Source of the DNA: Schistosoma mansoni
Taxonomy: Eukaryota; Platyhelminthes; Trematoda; Strigeidida; Schistosomatidae
Assembly: GCF_000237925.1 (NCBI RefSeq)
Contig: NC_031497.1
Coordinates: forward strand, 11,020,512 to 11,084,511
DNA: 64,000 bases
Direction: 5' to 3'
The stretch's first letter is position 1, and each line of letters starts with the position of its first letter. Below, piece after piece: positions 11,035-23,981 of this stretch. The notes under the pieces were generated by a model, which was not told where the DNA came from, ran no database searches, and was given only the letters and a program-made list of their open reading frames with translations. A program made the position numbers and the translations under genes.

Positions 11035-14000
11035 ACTTCCCACAACAAGTGTTACACAATCAGAAGTTTTTACTAGTTGTCAACCAGATGAAACAACTAA
11101 ACTGACGAATGCAACTGTAGATTGTACATATGGTATGTTTTGTTTCAAAAACATGATGACAAGTAAATTTATTGTATAATTTATTTTTAATGAGAATTCT
11201 CTTTGAACCGGTGTATTAGTGAGTATATATATGCCCACAGAATCCTTTCTAAAAGCAGTGGCTACTTAGATTCAATAGCTAAGAGGATAACGTGTTAGGT
11301 TTCTGAAGTGAAATGTACTGTGTTGGAGTTCCAGCGTGAGCATCGGCACTGGGATTCATGTAAATCTGGGCCCCAAATAGAACATAACACGCATCCTGGA
11401 TTCCATTACAATTGCTTAAAAGTTCTTGTAATATAACGGCACTATCGAGGCAATCCGCTGAGAATTATCATATGCCAAAAAATGAGACTAACTGATCTGA
11501 GTCCTTATCATCAACAACGCTAAGATTCAAAGCTTTTCAAATGACATTAATTGAATTCTTCTTGAGTCATTTTCCATTTGAAAATCATAATTTAGTAAAT
11601 AGACAAATTTATGTGTTATATAGACTTTCTTTGTTGGATAAAACTAATGCAATATAAATGATAATGATAGTTAAGAAGAAATAATGTTTGCCCCACCATA
11701 CGGAAAAATTCGACACCAGATAACATGCTAAATCTCCAGAGTTTATCCTGAAATGTGTTTATCAGTAATTTGTTTCCGATAGTAGTTTGGGCTGCTTGAA
11801 ATTCTGTTTAAGTACTTATCGTTTCAGAATGCTAGTAAGGTTGGTTGACTTTTCTGAGATTTCTTAAATTTGATACTCTACAGAGACCTGAGTTCGGTGC
11901 ATTGTGTGGCATAAATTATTAAGAATTTCCAGGTTAATACGCAACAATTCTCTATTGTTCTTTAATTTTCCATGATAATTCAGCATACTTTAGTTTATGA
12001 TGGAATTCACCAGGAAATAATTTATACTATAAGTGTTGACTTAAATTCCAGTACTATTCTCAGTTTTTAATCTTACACAACTTTTAATTCAAAAATATGT
12101 GTATATTTAAGGTATTAACTGAATTAGTGCTGTGTTTATGAGTAAGAGAAAGATGATTAGAAAAACATACTCTTTAATTGGTTTTATTTTCCGAAAGTCA
12201 TTTTCATTGCCTCAAGATGAATCGCTTTTATATTACTGATTTATAAGTTTGTGCTTGCATAATCTGTAGTCAGTCAACAGAAACTTTGTGTTTTCATTTT
12301 TATTGATTGCCACCATCTTCATAAAACTAATACTTATTTAAAAATCAATCTACTTCGCTCAAAGCCTTCGTACTGAAGACGCTATTACAGATGAACTCGT
12401 AGTGTTGCTTCCTCTATGTTTGATATGGTAATTTGCAATACTTAATTCACAAATATTCAACAATTTGATGCTTAAATTCACTTGTTATTGTTTGTTTGAA
12501 TCTTCCCATTGATTTTTAGGACTGCAGGTGATCGGTCTCTTATTGGCATATGTGAATACTGTGCGTATTGCCTCGATATAGCCTTAATTCATAAGCATTA
12601 TAAGCAAAGATGAATAGTGGATAGCGGCGAAATCCAAGACGCACATTTCGTCCTATTTAGGACTCGTCACCTGGATGTACCTGCGTCTCAGAGTTGATGT
12701 TCACCCCGGGACTCGAACCCAGTACCTTTCGCTTCAAACGCCATCGCGTTATCCACTCAGCTACTGAGTCCTGATAGCCACTTTCTTGTGCAATGGGGTG
12801 AAATTTGAATTCACTTGGTATTGTTTGGTTAAATCTTCCCATTGATTTTTAGGACTGCAATTGATCAGTCTCTTATTGGCAAAGGAATATACAACGATAA
12901 GCAAGGTATACTCTTACTTTGTGTCACTTACCTTATTGACTCCGCTGTATTCCTTGTTCGGCTGGCTTGGAATCAAATTATATTGTATATTTAAGAATAA
13001 ATTTGTCGTATGATCACATTTTCACTATATTGTAAGTAGAATGCTAGGTTTATAAAAGCCGGTTCTACTTAGACTGATTAATCGTTCATAAAACATTGAA
13101 CAACAAAATTTAGCAATATAATTGAGGATATCTACACTATTTTAGTTAGGATTTCAACCTCTTTACAAATACAATATATGAAATAATCAGCCGAGAGGTT
13201 TTCAAAGTTTTTGAATTTTTTCCAACTTGATTACAAATAAATAACTAAATAAAAATATATGATTCTCTTTAATAACTTCATCATTTATTGACATATAATT
13301 ATGATATATTTTCTTGACGAAACATTTCTATACGAAGATACTTGAGATTATTTATCTCTGAAAATTCTAACTTTTTTTTTTACTTTCTAGGAGAGAATTC
13401 CCAAAATCAAAATGTAGATAATAATCAGTCTATTGGCGCAAGCTCTGTTCTTGAAGCTCTGCTTACTACAGAATATCCTGAATCTGTTGTGAATGAAACG
13501 GAATATTGGAAAGTATGTGCGCTTTTATTTAATTTAAACAAATATTTTTAAATATATATTGTCATCTTTTTAGTATTATTATTATTATGACGTTATCAGA
13601 CACTCTGACATACTTCAATATTGTGTAAAATATACTTGGTAAATGTTTACTGAGTAGATATATACTTCTTAATTTCTGGTTAAATATTTCATGATCATCT
13701 ATGAACAGATTAATAAATTATGCATATATATATATATATATTGGTGGAGTTTTGTTCTTTTAGTTTGTTAGTTTGGTCGGTGGAGATTTCATTGTCATTC
13801 TAAAAAACATCATCAGTACAAACTTCAGGTAGAAGTGAAGTGTTTGAGTTTCTCCACATATGACTCGCAACTTATCCTGTCGACCTTGATTGTATTTCCT
13901 TTGATCAGATTCTAGATCTTACATTTGTCCATGATTTTTCTGATTGATTGATTCTATCCTCAAGTAGTTTCTCAGCTATCCTGATATATTCTTGCTTGTC

Positions 14001-14684
14001 CATAATAACTGTAGTACGTCATTTTTCCGCTTGAACTATGATGATGTCTTCTCTAGTTCTACTGCTTGAGGATAACAGCGTACATAAATGAATGTACATA
14101 AATCTAATTAAAAGGTCAGACAACCGAATCCAAAGGACTTAAAACTAACTTGTCAAATCGGGACAATTATCAAAATATTATCAATAAAGAATGAAATCCA
14201 ATGAACGAGTACTCCCTTGATTCTGAGGTAAACAGAAAATACACAAACCGAACATCTCACTTCCAATTGTATCATTCCACGGAACACCAACATCATATTT
14301 GTTGAAAGAAATTTCAAGAATATTATTTAGTAGTTTCATCCAATCTCTCCATGAAATCCCCATAGAGCTCTTGTATAAGCTTAAAGAGATTCAAATCAAC
14401 AGCGACAAACTGATAGCATCCTTCGATGTAACAGCCTTATTCACCTCAATCGAAACAAGCATAGCTTAGGATGACATAATCAAAATTAGGAGGCGTAAAA
14501 TAACAGGTGGAAGGTCAGCAATAAGCAATCAAGGTCAAGGTCGATAGGATAAGTTGCGGGTCAAATGTGGAGAAACTCGAACACTTCACTTCTACCTGAA
14601 GTTTGCACTGATGTTTTTCAGAGCAACAATGAAAGTTCCACGACCAAACCAACCAGCTAAGAGGACGAAACTTCACCTAAATCA

Positions 14685-14725
<41 letters not shown>

Positions 14726-17700
14726 CTTCACTCCAATCTGAGATTTTTAATCGATGAGAAAAAGGTTAGTTGACTGACAATATGATATATCATTTTCACA
14801 ACCTCGTGTACACACATACAACCCAAAGTGCTGACCTTGAAGAAACACTAGGTATGACGTTCATTTACACATAATTGTTTACGTTTTTATAGACTGAAAG
14901 TTTTTTTGAAAGAAATAACGATTTGCAACTTTGAATAAATTAACTTGACTAATGATAGAGATCTGAGTAAATATGTTTAATAAATCAATATTACTATTTA
15001 AGCTTTCCTGAATCTATCTAATATTAAGCAGCTTTCGTACAAGAATAGAGTTGAGAACTTTTCAAGATAACTGAAATTATGCTCACCAGCTTAAAGCTGG
15101 AACAAATATTGTTCAGATGGAGTTGGTAGACATAATGTTGAACGAACTGATTCTAGTATTCCAACACAATATCACTTATGCAACTACCTAACATAATTAC
15201 TGATCTAATGATCGCTAGAAAGTAATGTGCCCAAAATGAGCTTTGCTTATTCAAGGATTGAAGACAGACATTCGGCTACGTTATGTATGCTTTTTATTTT
15301 AAAACACCTCTGAATAACTCACACTTTTGTTTCAATCTATTCTTGTTATTATGGTTAAATGCTGCTCAGTAACAGTCAAACTTGTCTGACTGCGTGTCAC
15401 CTGATATTGTAAAACCCACGTTTTTGCCCAAGAAAATTATCTTTACGTCAATCAAAAGTATCCGAGATACATCTGAATACAATTAACTTATTTTTTTAAA
15501 TTATTTGTACATATTTTAAGTATGTGACTTGTTTCACGGTGTTTTAACGACAAATCACTTTCCTTTACATGATAGAAAAAATTCAACAACGATCCTGAAG
15601 CCTGGGATGATTTTGACAAAACTTCATTCAATCCATTGGTCCTGGTAAAATTGATAGATGATTGGTTGACACATTTAAAGGTATGACCTAACATTTTTAA
15701 AGAGAAACTATAGACAATTTATATAATCATGTTCATAGGAAATAACAATGCACTATAATACTGTTTAGAATTTAAAAAAATAGTTGATGGACAAATTTCA
15801 TTCATCATTACAGACCTGAATGTGACACTGGCTGTTATTATTTAATGATGAATTGGCATATATTTAAACTTTTCAGGACGTTTGATCTTTTAAGCAGAGA
15901 TGGATGGTGTCTAACAGTGGAATCTAGGACACGTATTTTGTCCCATTTTGAACTCCTCAATTGGATGTACTTAGATCTCAGAGTTGATGTTTACTCCGAG
16001 ACTCGATCGCAGTGCCGATATTTTTGAAGCCATCACGTTATCAACTTAGCTGCTGGGTACAGACAGCCACTGATTTATACAATAGGGTGAATTTTAACTC
16101 ATTTTTATCGTTTGTTTGAATCTTCCCATTAATGTTTGGGACTGCAATTGATCAATCTCTTTTGACATATGTGCATTGAGGTAACCCGCGCAAGATTCAC
16201 ATATGCTAAAAGAGACTTATCAATTACAGTCTTAAACATCAATGGAAAGATCCACACAGCCAAACTAATTGTGTAAATATGACTGTGTTTTAAAGTAAAA
16301 CCAATTTTAACTCCAATCGAACAAGACTTATTTACACAATCTAAGTAGTTTACCCATCTTAGTCAAACAAGAGTTTTGAACATGATTCAGTGAACTTAAT
16401 AGTCTTAACTTAGCATAGCTATTTTTCAGTAAATTTACTAACCCCATAACGTAGACGCATGAGATCACTTTGTTTGTATGATATTTAAATTTCGGTTTTC
16501 ACAGTCAGTTTTGTGTTAAAACTGGAACTAATCACATCGTACTACTGTACTCTCATCAAATTACAATATAACCATCAAGTGATGAAGGTTTCAAGGTGAT
16601 TAGTAGGTAGCTTTTAGGAAGTATTTTGGTGTTAGTTAGCACCCATCAGCATGGTTTATCAGAATTTTTAGTGGAGAACTTGTGTATTCTTTGCAAACTG
16701 ATACCAGTGTTATTAAATGACCTGGATAAAAATCATATCGTTTTCTGACATATTTCTGTCAGTTAGGACATTTTTATTGTTTGCAATTGGTGATTAATGC
16801 CGAATTATTCATTGACTACTTTATTAACTTATTACAATCGACGTTTGTGAACTATCCCTCCTCCACGAGGGGTAACAGGCGTAAGTAAGTTGTCAACTAC
16901 ATCACATATTGTATCAATTAAAAAAGAAGTACTCGCCGATCTCTTAGTAATCGACTCAGTTCTTAGTACTGGCCACATTCCGTCGAACAGCTTTCAGTGT
17001 GAAGATTAATTTAAATGAATCAGTATTCAAGGGTGCTCTGTTTGAAGTTTATTAGCCATAAACATACCAGGAAAGTGCCTTAGACCCAATTTCCCTGCTG
17101 GTCGAAGCTCACCAACAAGGGACGTCTATATTCCTGGAGGGGTTGAAATCTTTCGCGGGATTTCAATACGTGTTACCCAGCTTTAAGTACACAAAACGTT
17201 ATCGCTGGGTGATTTGGGCTGTAACTGATGTCTTGAATAATTTGGATTTATATACTAATCGATCATTGAGTAGAAACTAGTGTCATTTTCAGTCCTTAGT
17301 TGTGAGTTGATTCCATAGTTTCAGCAAAATCCTTTCAAGGTACCTTTTATTTGAAGAATTGTTCATTGGGAAACCAACTGTTGTTAGTTAATATCAATCA
17401 ACCATCACAATACCTTATATCAAATGTAACTGACCTAACAGAGTACTTGATAAGAATATAATATAAATTAATAGTCGTTTTACATTAATTGTCAACAGAA
17501 TAAAAATGTTTCTCTCAAACCAATTTTGAAACATAAAACAGTGTAAATGGTAGTTTGTTTGCAGTAATATGCTAAAGTTTATACTGGTTTCAATGACAAA
17601 AATATTGAACTTGCTAAAAACGCATCCAACATATACCTTTATCTGAATGTTTTGATAAGTGGGATTTAGATCAACATGATAATGACTAGTGATTCGTGAT

Positions 17701-20700
17701 TCTTTTATTTTAATCAATAAACTAGTTATTTTGTACTTATTATTGTAACTCATTCAACCAAGCAAAAGTTTATATACTCAATTTCGAACTACACCATTTG
17801 TATAAGAACTATATGCTACGAATCGAATTACCAAAATTTTATCATAACCCTCAACCTGATGGTTGAAAGCTGAATGTTTTAATCACAAAACCTCAATTCC
17901 ATAGCTATTTTATGCACATTGAGATTATTCCAATATTTCTGTTTCTATCAGTTTTTTGCATCTGTTATATCTCATCGTTAATTTGTCATAACTGGTCTCG
18001 CTGATAGTTATGTCGGAATCACTTAATACTTTACTTATAAAACGTGGAACCACTGCAATTCTTACAACACGAGATAGGAAGACAAAGACTAGTAGAAGTG
18101 GAGATCTACTGAACTCAAAACACGACGACGACCCTAGTCAAAAATACACTCATTATATATCGATTTTACACCTATTTTGAATATTAATTAGGATAAAATC
18201 AGATATATGAAAAATACCCAGAGTTATAACAAACCACACTCTAAGTGTCATGATGAGCATAGTTCATGTTAATTTGTATTGTATCTTGAATAAAACATAA
18301 CACCCAAATCAATTAATGTGATAAAGAATAACATACCACAGTGGGAAACAAAACAAATACTATGCTGAGTAATTATCACATTGAATTGAATAAAAATCAT
18401 AATGAATTAAAGAATCTAATTTCGACTTTTCATCCCGTCATATTAGTGTAATCGTTTTTGACACAACGTTACAACTTTGGTATTTATCGAGAATTTCTCA
18501 ATTTTATACAATATAGTATGATTTTTCTACCTCAGTAACTAAAATATTGGATAAATGTTTATCATTGATTTAGAATGATCCGTTTTTTTTCTGAAAAAAG
18601 TACTTTTAATTATTGTCAGCAATATTTCCTTGGATAAGTTTTGTTATTAGCTGTCAAAAATTACACACCTATGGATGTATACGTCTTTTATAGTCTCCAG
18701 TGCTTCGAATGCAAGACTTGCTCAGCTTACAACAAAATCCTTTATTCGAAGAAGATATATTAACTTCTCTAGAAATTTTCGAGAAGGTAAGTTAGAGTGT
18801 ATGATATATTTACACGGATAGTTTTCATATTAATTTGTGTTTTAACAGATATAAGCTCTTGTCCGAGTATTTGCCATAGTTTTGAAATATCGGTCAAAGA
18901 TTATAGGCAAAGATGGATGGTGACTAACAGTGGGATCCAGAACGAGAGTTTTGTTTTATTTGGGACTTGTCAGCTAGATGTCCCTGCATTCCGGAGTGAA
19001 TATCAACTCTGAGATACAGGTACATCTAGATGACGACTCTCAAATAGGACGAAACGCGCATCCTAGATTTCACTGCTATTCACCATCCATCTTTGCTTAT
19101 CATGCTTATGACTGAAGGCAATATTGAGGCAATCCACATAGGATGCACATGTACTAATAAGAGACTGATCAATTGCATTCTTAAACATTAATGGGAACAT
19201 TCAAACAAACAATACCAAATGAATTTATTGGTGAAAGATTTAAAAAGATATTTATTTACTGTTTATGACTTGGTGATATTAAAAATCTGTTTTATACAAC
19301 TGTGGAAATTGTGACATCAACTCTGTGTGGAAAAATTATTAAGACTTATACTTCAGTTTTGAGAGATCATTAATTGTGTTCTGTGAATATTGCAATTGAA
19401 TCTTCATTTCACTATCAAAGATTAACATATGATAATATCAATTCTTAAGTAATTGACAATTGTAATTGATTTTAAGTTGCATTAAAGTTTGACTAAGTGT
19501 TCATTTTAATTGTGTAATGTCTTTTCAAGAATCTGAAATTTGTTATTTTGTCAACATGTTGAAGTTAAGTAGTATATGTCGACTGAAATTAAATAAACTG
19601 TCATTTGGCAATACTATCTTATTGTTTTTTTAATAGTATGAACAAATCGTTACTAATTGCAGTATTCTATTTTTAGTTAAGTATGAGCAATCTTATCGAA
19701 ATGTGATGTTTCCACTACTTGCACAATTTTGAATGTAGTCAGTTTGCAAATCTATTTATTTGAAATATCTGATATTATTTCGAACTAATTACAACTAAAG
19801 ATAAAGTTTATTGTGAATTGCATCACCATGTTATCGGTTATTTGAATGGTTGAATATTCTATTAACTTTTAAAGATCAATTTTATATTGAACATTTGGGA
19901 ACCAATAAACTGAAATTAGCCTTAGTTTTTTAGTCAAAATTTATTTGATATAGCAGATAAAATTCCACGATTTAGTCTGTAATCTTTCTCTGGAAAACAA
20001 GAATTAATTTTCATTCTTAGAAGCGCGTTTTGTGGAGATTTTCAGTAATTTTATACGGTCAAAATCATGAGTCAATTGAAGCTAGACCACCATCGAAAAC
20101 CTGGAAGCACTGGACGGCCGTTTCGTCCTATTATGGGACTCCTCGGCAGTGCGCATCCACGATCCCGCCTCGCGAGATTCGAACCCAGGACCTATCGGTC
20201 TCGCGTGCGAGCGCTTAACCGACAGACCAGACAGTTGACTCATGATTTCAACTATATATTATTTTCATTCGTATAAATATGTTTTAATCTTTTCTATGCG
20301 AACATTATCAATTTGATAAATGTAAGTTCTAGTTTGAACATCCGATATGGTTAGTAGTTCAGTTTTACGGATTATTTATTTATTTATTGTAAGTTGGGCT
20401 ACGAGATTATGATTAGTTTACTTTTCACATGAAAATAAGCCATGATTCACATAATTAACGAACAAATTAATAAACTTATATGATTTATGGATTTTACTTC
20501 TGTGGACATTCAGGAATTGCGTCACCTAATTGTCGGTATCTAAATCGACTGGAGCAAAATGTCTAGATGTATCATGTAGTATTAACATCATATGATTGAT
20601 TTTATTTCTATCTGCTGTATGAAACCTGTAAGATAGAACTTCCCAAGTTTATATGACTTAACAACTTTGCATATTAAGTCAATATATGGGTAAGGGTAGG

Positions 20701-23498
20701 AGTAAAGTTTAGTGAACGAATGAACTATTTATTAAACCAAGAGTCCCTAATAAAGCGACTAATATATCGACTACTTTGTATACTAGAAATGAATGTGTGT
20801 TGTTAACATTAAAATTGAGTTAAACAGCTTATTATTTTGTCTATCTCCTGAACACACGTTGAAATATTTTTAATTATATTATGAGTATTGAAGTAGACGG
20901 TATATTTGCTCGCGTAAACAGCAGTTTCTATAGGCTAAATTAAACTAATTTTCCTCAGCATTATTGAGATTATTCAGTTTTTCTATAACCATTTCAATGA
21001 ATTGCATAATAATGGGTAATGGGTAATCTAAATATGCAACACAGCAGCGAATTGATTGATCTGCTAAACAAGTGTCCCATTACTTTACGGCTGTGTAGCC
21101 TTATTACAGACTCTAATCTTTCAATGTGACTACATTCATGAAAGTCGGCTTTAACTTTAATCCATTTGAAGCTAAACGATCAGTCACAGTATCTCTAACT
21201 CAATAAGCTGTTTAACTTTAAACTAATTATCATAATATGGAAAGATTTGACAAACGGACACTTTTAAAAGTAACAATAAATGTGACATAAGTCAGAGCGA
21301 AAAACATGAAAACGACAAGTATACATAAGCTTCACGGTAGCAGTAACACAGGAAATTTTTTCATAAATTATTAAGGTAATAGTAGTGATAATTCGTAATG
21401 TATTAGAATGTATGCTATTTGTATAAGTGCTTTGTTTGTGGCGACGAAACACCATTAGTCAGTTTACATACGTTTCCCTAAGTAATGAATAGAGAAGCGG
21501 GAATAACTTAGATTGCATAATCAGCATGTTTCTACAGTAACTCGATGAATACCACCGAGGTTTCAGGCAGATTATTGCTTTCACAAATTTAAGTAAAGCA
21601 AGAACAAGGTTAATTACTGAGGTGCTTACAAAAAATCTACGTAACAACAAAACTATATAAGTGTGCGTATCTAGCTAATAGATTCCAATAGTAACACCGT
21701 AACTTCATGCCAGAATTATCCAACATATTTAGAGTAAGTGGTTGAACAACCAGGTTCTCAGAGTGATTACTTGTAAAGTTAGGCAAATTGTACTAAGGCT
21801 AGATAATTGATTGGTAGAACTGTGAACTTACGTCGACTGAGATGACTAGGATGAGTTTCACTTATGCTTAACCGCCCATCTACTAAATGGGTAAGCTAGA
21901 GGTAGTGGAACCAAAAAGTGGCATCAATCCACGAAGTCACTGACTGTGAATCTGAACCAAGCTGTTAGGTGCAAAATACCTGATGTAAAATGACTCACGA
22001 TCGGTCATAACGACTCAGTTGTATCACCTTTCATCTTGAATCCTAGCATTCCTTTATATACACCTTTTTTGTATTTTTGAATCATATTCTCAATGTTTTG
22101 TCTTCTTCGTCGCCTTTTCTATTACATTATTTTGACTCTTTCGCTACCTAACTTATTATTTTATCTTATTTTGCTATTTTGGTATGGCAACTCGAGTTAG
22201 CATACGATTATGTCAAGCTCTGCGTTGATTATGACTGATTAACTAAAAGAACTTTGCTATTATGACCATTTTCTCAACTAGCTTTCGCTTGATTATAAAA
22301 TATTAAGAAAGTTCTCATTGCGTAATGTATAATAAAATATACAAATGAATAATATTGTTGTTAATTAGATTCTTCTCAGGTTTTACTTCAATAGTATGTT
22401 GATAATGCTTACAAACCAATTTATTCGATTCAAACTGAGATCAGAAAACCTCGTTGGTTAATGAAAGTATGTCCTAATGTGTATATTTCAAGTTAACTCT
22501 ATAAATGTTGTATCCCGTGGAGATTCAGGAATGGTAACTTTAAGAACTATTTATGGAGCAATATGATATGTATATTACCTATTGTATATTTGTTAAGTAA
22601 CTAAAATATTCATATTCGTGTCCCTCTTATTATAAACTTTATTTCGACCTATATACATTATTATACGATTTACCATTCTTAAGTTATCCGTGATCCATTA
22701 ATTACCGTTCCCCCTATTCACAGCCACATTTGGCCAAATCTTGTACAATGTTATTTTCTATTTTATGGTACGATGTGGTCAGTTTGTTTGATTATAAACC
22801 CAATATGTTTGAGAATAATGATTTATATGGCAGGGGCTGTTATTGGTGTTCTGGACTTAACTGGCTGGGCTAGGCAAATAGCAGGACTGGTAAGTACTCA
22901 AGACTGCTCATATGGCTTTTGTGTATCATTGGGCGATCAATAAATTCATTGTTCGTTAACAAACATGACACGATATAACAGTAAAATACTTAGACGATGA
23001 TCAGACTTTTAACCGTCAGAAACAAAAAAAACCCCAACGACTAATGAGTTGTATGTTTCTATTTATTTCACCATTTAAAATGTTTTCTTTATTTTTTTTA
23101 AACATATAAACTAAAGTATTTTATTAAATATTGGATCACTTGCATCACTAATAAACTTATTTTCTTTAAAAATTTTTTTTTTCTAGCCAGTCGTTTGTTT
23201 AATGAGTTTATTTGCCAAATTAATAACTTATCTTCAACCTTTACCTGAACAAATGGAACATTTACTAATAGAACGTGTTTTAAATTGGTTATGTCAAAAA
23301 CAGTCGAAACCTTTAAATGTTACAACAAATACAAAGAAATTCAATGAACAATTTATTATATGTTATCATACAAGATTTGATGATTTATTACAATTAGCTT
23401 TTAGAATAATGCACTTTTTAATTAAGTTTGTAAAATCAAAATGTACATTAATTGAAAGCGTTGATTTATGGTTTAAATCTATTCCTATTAGTCAATAG
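11035..23498 (+). CDS. PTPDC1: PTPDC1-like protein, C-terminal five exons (5' part not found in window)
   Basis: Five plus-strand exons join in frame with ag/gt borders: 11035-11132, 13391-13512, 15576-15680, 18694-18786 and 23187-23498 (stop at the end), about 243 codons. Exon 1 is Ser/Thr-rich linker. The later exons carry SVLEALLTTEYP, PLVLVKLIDDWLTHLK, SPVLRMQDLLSLQQNPLFEE and LMSLFAKLITYLQPLPEQME. These resemble the helical C-terminal region of protein tyrosine phosphatase domain-containing protein 1, where a 'LLWDWLEQLKEPV'-like segment is followed by an 'LxPLPxxxEE'-like one. The phosphatase domain, with its HCxxGxxRT loop, was not found and probably lies upstream of the window. The exon chain is well supported by phase; the family name rests on remembered similarity only. 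Introns hold SM-alpha repeats at 12.5, 16 and 19 kb and a family-B repeat at 20 kb. Confidence 0.65.
11255..11510 (+). repeat. Strongly decayed SM-alpha-like repeat
   Basis: Diverged but collinear with the SM-alpha copies: a TAGCTAAGAGGATAACG A-box-like part, a degraded B box, CCCCAAATAGAAC, then ACGCATCCTGGATTCCA, ATCGAGGCAATCC and a GAGACT tail. The hammerhead core is gone. It lies in the intron after the first exon of the PTPDC1-like gene. Confidence 0.5.
12473..12883 (-). repeat. SM-alpha hammerhead SINE-like element (best preserved copy)
   Basis: On the minus strand: A box TAGCTGAGTGG and B box GGTTCGAGTCC, both matching the RNA polymerase III consensus (about 12705-12770), then a hammerhead region (12632-12676), then a tail. 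The terminal segment (CACTTG.TATTGTTT.GTT to TCTCTTATTGGCA) occurs twice, at about 12473-12544 and 12806-12877, 333 bp apart. The copy therefore has direct terminal repeats, as if cut from a tandem or circular multimer. It lies in an intron of the PTPDC1-like gene. Confidence 0.8.
12632..12676 (-). ncRNA. Hammerhead ribozyme of SM-alpha copy, core C3 mutated
   Basis: Helix I ATCCAG/TTGGAT, helix II GTCC-TAAATA-GGAC and GAAA are all kept. The heptamer reads GTGACGA instead of CTGACGA, so the first core cytosine is a G. Loss of C3 is known to abolish hammerhead cleavage, so this copy is probably inactive unless C3/G8 are co-varied, and G8 is unchanged. Confidence 0.7.
13723..13741. repeat. (AT)n microsatellite, short
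   Basis: A 19-base alternating AT tract in an intron of the PTPDC1-like gene. Confidence 0.9.
14686..14723. repeat. (TC)n(TA)n microsatellite
   Basis: A short TC run followed directly by an alternating TA tract, in an intron of the PTPDC1-like gene. Confidence 0.9.
15890..16258. repeat. Head-to-head pair of partial SM-alpha copies
   Basis: About 15890-16172 is a minus-oriented copy: degraded hammerhead, tRNA-like head and the TCTTCCCATTAATGTTTGGG tail. From about 16186 to 16258 the tail reappears inverted (CACATATGCTAAAAGAGAC, CAGTCTTAAACATCAATGG). The two tails form an inverted repeat separated by about 15 bp. The pair lies in the intron before 18694. Confidence 0.7.
18903..19217. repeat. 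Head-to-head pair of partial SM-alpha copies with two degraded hammerheads
   Basis: 18903-18995 is a minus-oriented hammerhead half. From about 18998 to 19217 a plus-oriented copy runs through ATCTAG, ATGACGA, CAAATAGGACGAAACGCGC and CTAGAT to the tail. Helix I of the plus copy (ATCTAG/CTAGAT) shows a compensatory change, but core C3 is A and helix II is unpaired. The tRNA-like head is missing from both halves, with the junction close to the hammerhead 5' side. It lies just downstream of the exon ending at 18786. Confidence 0.7.
20057..20253 (-). repeat. Family-B hammerhead SINE-like element with inverted terminal scrap
   Basis: On the minus strand: tRNA-like head (GGTTCGAATCT B box; A-box-like TGGTCTGTCGG) followed by a hammerhead with CCGAGGA instead of CTGAGGA (U4 changed to C), helix II GTCC/GGAC, GAAA and CGGCCG, then the terminal segment ending at 20057. 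At 20235-20253 the last 19 bp of the element (TTGACTCATGATTTCAACT) recur in the opposite orientation beside the tRNA-like head. The ends are therefore inverted repeats. Confidence 0.75.
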
Positions 23499-23729
23499 AT
23501 ATAATAATTGTAATGATGCAAACATATTTTCAAATTGTAAACTTTATTTACAACAAAACAGATGAAAGTAATAATTATTTTATCAGTGTTAATAATTGAT
23601 TTAAGAAGAAATTTTTTTTGATAGAAAAAATTAGATTATAGATCAGAGGAGGTTTTGTGGAGAATTTAGTATTTTCACAGTTGAAATCATGAGTCAATTG
23701 AAGCTAGACCACCATCGAAAACCTGGAAG

Positions 23730-23773
23730 CACTGGACGGCCGTTTCGTCCTATTATGGGACTCCTCAGCAGTG
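23730..23773 (-). ncRNA. Type-I hammerhead ribozyme with fully intact core
   Basis: On the minus strand: CACTG (23773-23769) pairs with CAGTG (23734-23730). The heptamer CTGAGGA is at 23768-23762, helix II is GTCC-CATAATA-GGAC (23761-23747), and GAAA is at 23746-23743. A minimal CGGCCG helix III comes before the UC cleavage site at 23736-23735. Every conserved core base is present and helix II has four pairs. It is the best hammerhead candidate in the window. The very short helix III suggests weak monomer but possible dimer activity. Confidence 0.75.
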
Positions 23774-23937
23774 TGCATCCACGAACCCACGAACGGTCGC
23801 TCAAAATCGTGGATCGGTTGAAGTTAGACATTAACACCGTTGGATGCCAGCTCAGTGGTCTATCGGTTAAGGGCTTCGGCTCGAGACTGGTAGGTCCTGG
23901 GTTCGAATCTCGCTCGCGAGAGCGGGTTCGTGGATGC

Positions 23938-23981
23938 GCACTGCCGAGGAGTCCCATAATAGGACGAAACGGCCGTCCAGT
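23938..23981 (+). ncRNA. Hammerhead ribozyme copy with U4 to C core change
   Basis: This is the mirror partner of the minus-strand ribozyme at 23730-23773. Helices I, II and III and GAAA are intact, but the heptamer is CCGAGGA. U4 is a conserved core base, so reduced or absent activity is expected. Confidence 0.6.

Noticed and set aside
12705-12770. tRNA gene with perfect A and B boxes
   Set aside because: It is the head of an SM-alpha element: repeated across the window, no acceptor-stem pairing, continuous with the hammerhead and tail.
17415-17753. 112-codon minus-strand open frame
   Set aside because: Low-complexity Ile/Asn/Tyr-rich translation of AT-rich intron sequence; no domain.
21264-21650. 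Two consecutive minus-strand 63-codon frames
   Set aside because: No motif and no splice logic; they lie in an intron of the PTPDC1-like gene.
22834-22889. Candidate 56-bp exon with ag/gtaagt borders between the last two PTPDC1-like exons
   Set aside because: Its length breaks the phase: exon 18694-18786 ends in phase 0 and 23187 starts in phase 0, which join perfectly without it.
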